24,761 nucleotides of DNA from Leptospira borgpetersenii serovar Javanica (GTDB lineage: Bacteria; Spirochaetota; Leptospiria; Leptospirales; Leptospiraceae): contig NZ_QAJG01000001.1 of the NCBI RefSeq assembly GCF_003046425.1, forward strand, positions 320,001 through 344,761. Reading direction: 5' to 3'. A program made the translations under genes and the position numbers. The notes under the pieces were generated by a model. The model was not told the origin of the DNA. It did no database searches and was given only the letters and a program-made list of their open reading frames with translations. Shown piece by piece: positions 1 to 24,761 of this stretch (the stretch's first letter is position 1; each line of letters starts with the position of its first letter).

Positions 1-1
1 T

Positions 2-46
2 CATTCGATTTCTAAAACCGAATGGCAAGAATTTAAAAAGAAATAA
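2..46 (+). CDS. possible C-terminal end of a plus-strand gene (partial)
   Basis: This frame is open from the window edge to a TAA at 44-46 and encodes 14 residues, HSISKTEWQEFKKK. The composition looks like a lysine-rich protein C-terminus. The stop falls one base before the stop of the convergent minus-strand gene at 47. A similarly tight convergent pair occurs at 20140-20143. So short an open stretch can occur by chance, so this is a tentative call. The alternative is that these bases are only the 3' flank of the minus-strand flagellar operon. Confidence 0.22.
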   Translation, partial: HSISKTEWQEFKKK

Positions 47-523
<477 letters not shown>

Positions 524-526
524 GGA

Positions 527-1451
<925 letters not shown>

Positions 1452-1463
1452 CAGAGCTTCGGA

Positions 1464-2771
<1,308 letters not shown>

Positions 2772-2816
2772 CTCCCCGATCCTTTCCCTTTAGAAAGATC
2801 GAATATTCCAATAATT

Positions 2817-6050
<3,234 letters not shown>

Positions 6051-6475
6051 CGTATAACACGTGTTTGTTGGACAAAGCAGGGAAAGCGGGATCCGAACAG
6101 CCTCTTTGTCTTGCCCAAACCGGCGGAAGAAAAACTTCTCGAACCTTTCGAAAATTTTCAGAGTTCCGACAGGATTTAAAAATTCTTTTTGCAATCCGAG
6201 AATTTTCGTGATAGAGAAAAATTTCGCAATTCTCCCCGCCAGCCCACCTCCTCCACCCAACAAGGGAGGGGCGCCGCTCGTATCACGGAGGACGTCGGAG
6301 GTACTACATTTTTCAGAAACGTTAGATCCCGGGAGAATACGATTTGATTTCTCGGGGAGGAAGTAACAAAAGACACGTTGCTCAGCTTTAAAAAACGCAG
6401 CATGACGTTTTCTAAGAGGCGCGTCATAAGAGGCACTTTCCTCCCTGAGCCATTTTTTCAACCAACGCGTCCCTT
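6051..6475. other. unexplained 425-bp spacer inside the flagellar operon
   Basis: This stretch lies between the fliR stop and the flhB ATG, while neighbouring genes overlap or are 6-45 bp apart. On the minus strand two frames stay open for long distances, but their translations are low-complexity (runs of G, P and F) and resemble no protein I know. The centre (about 6235-6305) is unusually GC-rich for this genome, with purine- and pyrimidine-rich runs and an imperfect direct repeat around CGGAGGACGTCGGAGGTAC. Near the fliR end the octamer TAAGAGGC occurs twice, 14 bases apart (about 6413-6434). It could be a dispersed intergenic repeat or a regulatory or RNA-processing region. I see no transposase and no clear terminator. 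Confidence 0.55.
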
Positions 6476-8310
<1,835 letters not shown>

Positions 8311-8347
8311 TTGAAGAATCTTTCCTTAAATCCCCGACTCTTTCACA

Positions 8348-10785
<2,438 letters not shown>

Positions 10786-11408
10786 TTTTATCCATAATTA
10801 CACTTTTTCTCATACGAGTAATTTCAAAATTGCATTTGGCATTTTTAGGAAACCATCTCAAAAGTTTTCCTACTATTTCCGAAAAAATCGCTCTATACCG
10901 TTGAAATCTCATCTTCGATATAATTTCCGACAGAGATCTCAAGTGATTGGAAGCAACATTTTACTACTCGAACGCATGAAAAGAATACTATAATAAGTTT
11001 GCTTCAAAAGTTAGAATTCTTCTTCAAAAAAGCCGAATTCGGCGCAATTTTATGAGGACTTCACCTTTGCAAAAATCACCCGGTTAATTTTTGGTATCAC
11101 CTTCATACGCCCGAATAGTAAACAAAGATATTGATTTTTGAGATTAGGGACCTCTATAAAATCAAAAAACAACAGAAACGTTATCAAGAATTCCCATAAG
11201 AAACCACTGTTTTACGATATTCGAGAATTCTAAAATCTATTTTATAGAGGTTCCCATAAGCTTTTAGTTCATATCACTTCAGCATAAAGTTGTTTTCCAA
11301 AAATAAAATCCGAACTTCGCCTTACAAACCCTATTGTAACACTATCCCCATTTTGATTTCACTTGTGATTTTCCAAAAGCGAATGGAAGTCTTTGAAATA
11401 AGACCCCA
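10786..11408. other. 623-bp intergenic region with inverted repeat, no credible gene
   Basis: This region separates the DUF971 gene from the end of the symporter-decarboxylase fusion gene. Both neighbours are on the minus strand. It is AT-rich with many stops in all frames. One 66-codon minus-strand frame (10742-10942) overlaps the DUF971 start and looks non-coding. The promoter of the DUF971 gene should lie in the first 150 bp, but no clear -35/-10 pair stands out. The 11147-11255 inverted repeat is described separately. Confidence 0.6.
11147..11255. repeat. spaced inverted repeat, MITE-like or RNA hairpin remnant
   Basis: The left arm, GGGACCTCTATAAAAT (11147-11162), is the reverse complement of the right arm, ATTTTATAGAGGTTCCC (11239-11255), apart from one extra T. 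The arms enclose about 76 bp. The decamer TTCCCATAAG also occurs as a direct repeat at 11191-11200 and 11251-11260, exactly 60 bases apart. No coding capacity is seen. This looks like a small palindromic repeat element or a remnant of one. Confidence 0.5.
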
Positions 11409-13640
<2,232 letters not shown>

Positions 13641-13650
13641 GATCCTACCC

Positions 13651-13689
<39 letters not shown>

Positions 13690-13703
13690 GAAATCCTGTA
13701 ATA

Positions 13704-14576
<873 letters not shown>

Positions 14577-14774
14577 AATTTATTTTTTGAATATACTCTT
14601 CACAAATCGACCATCCAATTACTATCCTCAACCGAGACAACATCATCTACGAGTCGTCACCTCAATACGGCTTTTAAAGGGTATAATTCAAAAATATATT
14701 GCATGAAAACTTCATGAATAGGCATATCGAAACAAACAAACGATAAAAAAGTTTCAATCCGCTCACATTTTCGC
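14577..14774. other. convergent intergenic region
   Basis: This AT-rich stretch lies between two genes that end toward each other. A perfect 6-bp inverted repeat, CATGAA-AAC-TTCATG, lies at 14702-14716, but it is AT-rich and has no clear T-tract. I do not call it a terminator. Confidence 0.4.
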
Positions 14775-16910
14775 TTAAACGTCGAAAGCAGTTTGTTCCC
14801 GTTTATAACGAAGAGGCTTTTTCAAATACTTAATCAAAAGCACCCTATTTCCCTTCTCGTTAAACCGAACAATATCGAAAACGGACCGGGTCATCAAGAT
14901 TCCCCGACCGTGAGTCAAACTTGTTTCGTTCAACTTCTCGATGTCTAAATTTAAAATTTTCTTATAATCGAAACCTTCCCCCTCGTCACTGATTAGAAAG
15001 CCAATTCTACGAGCGTTCAAAGAATACGAGACTTTGACCGTTCTGCGGCCGTAGAACGGTTCTTTCTGACGTCCTTGAATGAGTTCAAGATAACGTCCCT
15101 CATCCAAAGCCTCCGTTTTTTCGTCAAAACTGATCGCAAGATTTCCGTGTTCGATCGAATTGATAATGATTTCTCGGATACAAGTCCGAATCGCAATCAC
15201 AACTTCCGTCCCTATAAAACGGGCAAGATTCACCGTCAAAAGACGACTCAAAAGATCCGCGTTCCTAAGATAATTATTCAAGGTGAAATGCATGGATTCA
15301 CTTACGATGAATTTCGCAAAAACATCCTCGTTTAGTTCATAAGCTTTTCCTAAAATACATTTTTCATTCCCGAGATCCAAAAGCTGAAGTCGAACTCGAA
15401 TTTGACGCGGTTCCAAAACGAATTTCTGTCTGAATTCCGCGGTGAATTCCGAACTTTTTTCCGTCGTCAAAAGTTCTTCTATTTTATCTCGAACTAAAAT
15501 TTTGGCATAAGAAGCGTTTTTAACTCCAGATACAAAGATCAGGTCCAAAAAATCCCAACCTATCACTTCTTCCGGATCAAATCCCAAAAGCCTTCCGAGG
15601 GCCTTATTCGCATTGCGGATTTTTCCGTTCGTATCCATCGTAAAAAGAAATTCTTCCGATTCCTCAAAAAGGTTTTTAAAACGTTTTTCAGAACGTTCCG
15701 CGACTCGTTTTGCAAAACGAAGCTCTCTGATTTTTACAGATAAAGTTCTGGATAATATCTTTACGCGATCGGCAAGACCAAGCCCCATAAAAACCACATG
15801 AAACAAGGAAGAGATTTCTATCACCCAAAACCGCAAAGAAAAATTTTTGAACCAACCGCTTTGTAGAAATAAAAACAAAATCGTGCCGGAAAATAAAATT
15901 CCCCAGGCAAAAAGAAAATAAAAAATACCTCCCTGAGTAAAACTCCGGATTCCGCCGATAAAAAGAAAAATCATATAGCAGAAAGCCACAAACAACCCAA
16001 TCCAAATTCCGAATCGTTCCGGTACAAACGGAGAACCCAGAGCAAAAAGTAGAAGTAAAACTTGAGAATATCGAAATAAACGAAACGACGTCTTAGATCG
16101 ATTTTCCAGATCCAAATAGGCGTTCACGAATGAACACATCAAAAAAAGAGAAATCAGAAAAAAGAATGGAACACTCGAATTTGTCCAAAATATGGCGTCG
16201 GGCCAAAGGATTTGAAATCCAAATCCTTCTAAAACGAACTGGAAAAAAGAAAACCCGGAAATATACGAGGCAAAGTAGAAATAACTTTTTTCCTTTGTAT
16301 AAAAGTACAAAAGAAGATAATAAAACGCCAGTATCAACATAGAGCCGAAAAAAAGTCCGAATAAGAACTGTTCGAAAATTACTTTTTTGTAAAACGTATC
16401 AGACGAATAGTAACGGAAAGAAAGTTGAATCCTGGAATCCGATTTGATTCTTAAAAAAACGAACTTGTTCGTTTTAGGAAGAGCTACAGAAGGAAAGACC
16501 GGATTTCGGTACTGAACCGGACGAAACGCAAATGGAATTCCATCCCCAGCTCGATAAAAAGGGGATTCTCCCATTTTGAAATCGTAATATTCCACAAGAT
16601 CCACGTCGGGAAACTGATATTCGAGAATCCAACGAATGGACCGATCCGAAGAATTCTTAACGTTCAACCGAATCCAAATTACAGAATTTGTATATCCTAA
16701 TGAACTTATATTCCCGGAGCTGAATTTTCCTTCTTCCGACAAAGTCCTAATCTGGGAAAAACGCAAATTCCCGGAAGAGTCCTCAAAATATTCGAAAGAA
16801 TCCTCCAATCCGAAAGGAGAATCATCGAGATGAACAAAGTCGATCCCGAACAATGGACGCGAAACAAAGTAAACACAAAAAAGGAATGCAGGGAGCATTG
16901 TTTTTCGCAT
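14775..16910 (-). CDS. 7TM-DISM receptor with PAS and RsbW-type ATPase domains
   Basis: This 711-residue protein has a signal sequence (1-22) and then an extracytoplasmic DISM-type beta domain (about 25-170), including NSVIWIRLNVKNSSDRSIRW. About seven membrane helices follow (180-380), then a short coiled linker. A PAS domain spans about 408-520 (RFKNLFEESEEFLFTMDTNG). The C-terminal GHKL ATPase domain covers about 540-697. Its N-box is REIIINSIEHGN (579-590), its G1 is DEGEGFD (642-648), and its glycine lid is THGRGILMTRSVFD. No HisKA-type dimerisation helix with a phosphorylatable His is visible before the ATPase. The domain therefore resembles anti-sigma serine kinases (RsbW/SpoIIAB) more than a classical histidine kinase. 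It probably senses a carbohydrate- or envelope-derived ligand and acts on a partner encoded elsewhere. It follows the hydroxylase gene by 54 bp. Confidence 0.88.
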   Translation of the reverse strand: MRKTMLPAFLFCVYFVSRPLFGIDFVHLDDSPFGLEDSFEYFEDSSGNLRFSQIRTLSEEGKFSSGNISSLGYTNSVIWIRLNVKNSSDRSIRWILEYQFPDVDLVEYYDFKMGESPFYRAGDGIPFAFRPVQYRNPVFPSVALPKTNKFVFLRIKSDSRIQLSFRYYSSDTFYKKVIFEQFLFGLFFGSMLILAFYYLLLYFYTKEKSYFYFASYISGFSFFQFVLEGFGFQILWPDAIFWTNSSVPFFFLISLFLMCSFVNAYLDLENRSKTSFRLFRYSQVLLLLFALGSPFVPERFGIWIGLFVAFCYMIFLFIGGIRSFTQGGIFYFLFAWGILFSGTILFLFLQSGWFKNFSLRFWVIEISSLFHVVFMGLGLADRVKILSRTLSVKIRELRFAKRVAERSEKRFKNLFEESEEFLFTMDTNGKIRNANKALGRLLGFDPEEVIGWDFLDLIFVSGVKNASYAKILVRDKIEELLTTEKSSEFTAEFRQKFVLEPRQIRVRLQLLDLGNEKCILGKAYELNEDVFAKFIVSESMHFTLNNYLRNADLLSRLLTVNLARFIGTEVVIAIRTCIREIIINSIEHGNLAISFDEKTEALDEGRYLELIQGRQKEPFYGRRTVKVSYSLNARRIGFLISDEGEGFDYKKILNLDIEKLNETSLTHGRGILMTRSVFDIVRFNEKGNRVLLIKYLKKPLRYKREQTAFDV

Positions 16911-16911
16911 A

Positions 16912-16924
16912 GATAGGACCTATC
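16912..16924. promoter_or_regulatory. short palindrome immediately upstream of the receptor gene
   Basis: GATAGG-A-CCTATC is a 6-bp inverted repeat with a one-base centre, next to the ATG at 16908-16910. It could be a protein-binding site or could affect translation initiation. It may also be chance. Confidence 0.2.
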
Positions 16925-16964
16925 ATTTTCAGGTCATAATTTTAAATCGGACCTTTGCTCGAAC

Positions 16965-18161
<1,197 letters not shown>

Positions 18162-18166
18162 TTTTG

Positions 18167-18953
<787 letters not shown>

Positions 18954-19166
18954 TTATAGATTCCCCTTGCGGTCGAAATTAATCTCAGGAAAAAAGAGAG
19001 AAAGACTTTTTTTGGAAAGAATTGAAAACGACGTTCGGTGTTAACTGTGTAAGAATTTGAAAACTTTCCAATCATGAATCCACATTCATTCGATCTTTAA
19101 GACAAACCGCCCAATCATCCGGAAAAAGTGTTTGCCAATGAACATCGGTCCTTATTTTTCCTTTCC

Positions 19167-19832
<666 letters not shown>

Positions 19833-19901
19833 ACGTCGAAATTCCGAGCAGTAGTTTAAAATTGATTTGACTCTCTCAGTATGCAAAATAGCCTACTGTG
19901 G

Positions 19902-22134
<2,233 letters not shown>

Positions 22135-22140
22135 TTTTTC

Positions 22141-22158
22141 AGGTTTGACCGGAAACCT
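22141..22158. promoter_or_regulatory. inverted repeat between divergent oligopeptidase and lipoprotein starts
   Basis: AGGTTT-GACCGG-AAACCT is a perfect 6-bp inverted repeat with a 6-base centre, lying in the 46 bp between two divergent start codons. It is well placed to be an operator for a dimeric repressor or a hairpin in both leaders. No matching repeat was noticed elsewhere in the window. Confidence 0.3.
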
Positions 22159-22180
22159 ACCGATTGTAAAACACGAATCT

Positions 22181-22774
22181 ATGTTTTCAAATCGACTTTT
22201 GCGTTTCGGATTTTCCTTTTTCTTTTCAGTCGGATGTTCTTATGTAAAAAACGAACTTCCTACTTTTTCTCCAAACGTGGAATGTTCACAAAAAGATCTT
22301 CCTCTCTTTATCCAACCGGCCCTCGACATCGAAAACGGAAATAGATTGGAAATTATTTATTGTAGCCGAAGAGAAACCCCTTCCGGAAAAAAAATCGAAC
22401 TGAATCTAGTCTTTCAAGACGAACAACATCCTTCCCCTTGGAAAGATACAATGTATAGTTTCAAATACGGTAGATATAAAGACATCGAAACAATTCGTCT
22501 TCAATTTTCAAAAACGGGAGAACTATCGACGGTTCATCTCAAAAACGTCTATTCGGGAAAACAAAAATTCGCCGAAAACTATCATTTTGATTCTGTTTTG
22601 AAATCGGAACAACTCATGAAAGAAAATCAAAAATACATTCTGTTTATCAACACCTGGAATCATATGCTTTCGGAAAAGGATTCGAACCCAGGACTTTCCA
22701 AGAAAAAATTAGACTCTGTAGAACTCCGAACCGGAAGTAGAGAAGAACTCGACTTATTTTATTCGGAAAAATGA
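22181..22774 (+). CDS. putative small lipoprotein, function unknown
   Basis: I start at the ATG at 22181. This gives a 197-residue protein with signal sequence [15 protein letters not shown] and lipobox SVGC (Cys19), acceptable by the relaxed spirochaetal lipobox rule. An in-frame TTG at 22145 would only lengthen the leader. The mature part is polar and rich in charged residues and aromatics. It contains stretches such as [21 protein letters not shown] that suggest a beta-rich fold. I recognise no family. The protein would be lipid-anchored in the inner or outer membrane. It is divergent from the oligopeptidase gene and is followed by a long spacer with tandem repeats. Confidence 0.7.
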   Translation: MFSNRLLRFGFSFFFSVGCSYVKNELPTFSPNVECSQKDLPLFIQPALDIENGNRLEIIYCSRRETPSGKKIELNLVFQDEQHPSPWKDTMYSFKYGRYKDIETIRLQFSKTGELSTVHLKNVYSGKQKFAENYHFDSVLKSEQLMKENQKYILFINTWNHMLSEKDSNPGLSKKKLDSVELRTGSREELDLFYSEK

Positions 22775-23016
22775 AATAATCGACTCTCTTTGCTACACTA
22801 AGATGGGCGGATTCATAAAGAGCAAGATACTTTTGTTTCCTTAGTGCGGTAGTCTTTGTTTTGTCGCCACGCGTGAGTTTGCCGCGGCCGATTTTGATTC
22901 ATCTATGTGTCATTCGGCAGGGAGTGAAATTGAGTTTCACGTTAAGAGTAGCTTGTAACGAAATTGAAAAAGAAAGATCCAGAGCACCTCACAAGTTGAG
23001 TTGGAATAATAAGAAT

Positions 23017-23331
<315 letters not shown>

Positions 23332-23334
23332 TGT

Positions 23335-23379
<45 letters not shown>

Positions 23380-23385
23380 CCCTAT

Positions 23386-24564
<1,179 letters not shown>

Positions 24565-24761
24565 TTTGCAAACGGATTTCAATTTCATGTTTTGCGAATT
24601 CGTTTGGAACATCCTGACAAGTCGCTTCCGTTTCTAAAAATGGGAGCTTTTATTTTCACCCAATCGGACATCAAAAACGTAAGCAAATTGAAATCGAAAA
24701 GTGTTCCCTTATCCTGGTAAATAACGTGAGTTCGATTTAAAAAAGTTTGGGCAATTGCCTG
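24565..24761. other. 3' flank, no supported gene
   Basis: The 197 bp after the MaoC-like gene are AT-rich. One short frame, 24640-24720, encodes only 26 residues and has no supporting signals. No clear terminator hairpin with a T-tract is visible. Confidence 0.4.

Noticed and set aside
6061..6366. Plus-strand 101-codon frame inside the fliR-flhB spacer
   Set aside because: It opposes the operon, has a proline run from a pyrimidine-rich DNA tract, no ribosome binding site, and no protein-like pattern.
14702..14716. Hairpin as a transcription terminator between convergent genes
   Set aside because: The stem is only six AT-rich pairs and no T-tract follows on either strand.
19128..19166. GTG start extending the GST-like protein by 13 residues
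   Set aside because: The GST fold normally starts at the MIKLYG segment. The extra residues are not GST-like, though a GGAAAA upstream of the GTG keeps this open as an alternative.

Overview
The window reads as chromosomal DNA of a Leptospira species, probably of the pathogenic group. The evidence is moderately AT-rich DNA, a flagellar export operon in spirochaetal gene order (fliN-fliO-fliP-fliQ-fliR-flhB-flhA-flhF-flhG), spirochaete-type signal and lipobox sequences, and non-coding repeat-like spacers. I assign no species.

Region 1 (about 47-10785, all minus strand) is one long flagellar cluster. In transcription order it holds a DUF971-domain protein, a long FliY-like FliN, FliO, FliP, FliQ, FliR, FlhB, FlhA, FlhF, FlhG and a small serine-rich membrane protein. 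Most junctions are overlaps or gaps of a few bases, so translation is probably coupled. The exception is a 425-bp spacer between fliR and flhB. FliO/P/Q/R with FlhB/FlhA form the export gate, FliN is a C-ring (switch) protein, and FlhF/FlhG set the position and number of flagella.

Region 2 (10786-14576) starts with a 623-bp non-coding stretch holding a spaced inverted repeat. Next comes the most striking gene of the window: a 743-residue fusion of a sodium:alanine symporter-like membrane domain to an apparently complete phosphatidylserine decarboxylase. It is transcribed away from a secreted, probably beta-barrel, protein of unknown function.

Region 3 (14775-18953, minus strand) looks like a three-gene operon: a short-chain dehydrogenase, an alkylglycerol monooxygenase-like di-iron membrane hydroxylase, and a 7TM-DISM/PAS receptor ending in an RsbW-type ATPase domain. 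Together with the decarboxylase this suggests a membrane-lipid theme, but that link is inference.

Region 4 (19128-24761) carries a glutathione S-transferase-like protein, a 78-residue unknown, an M3 oligopeptidase, a divergent small lipoprotein, and a spacer with four identical 71-bp tandem repeats. The last gene is a double hot-dog MaoC/mesaconyl-CoA hydratase-like protein.

No tRNA, rRNA, CRISPR array, transposase or phage gene was recognised. No strong intrinsic terminator could be identified by eye.
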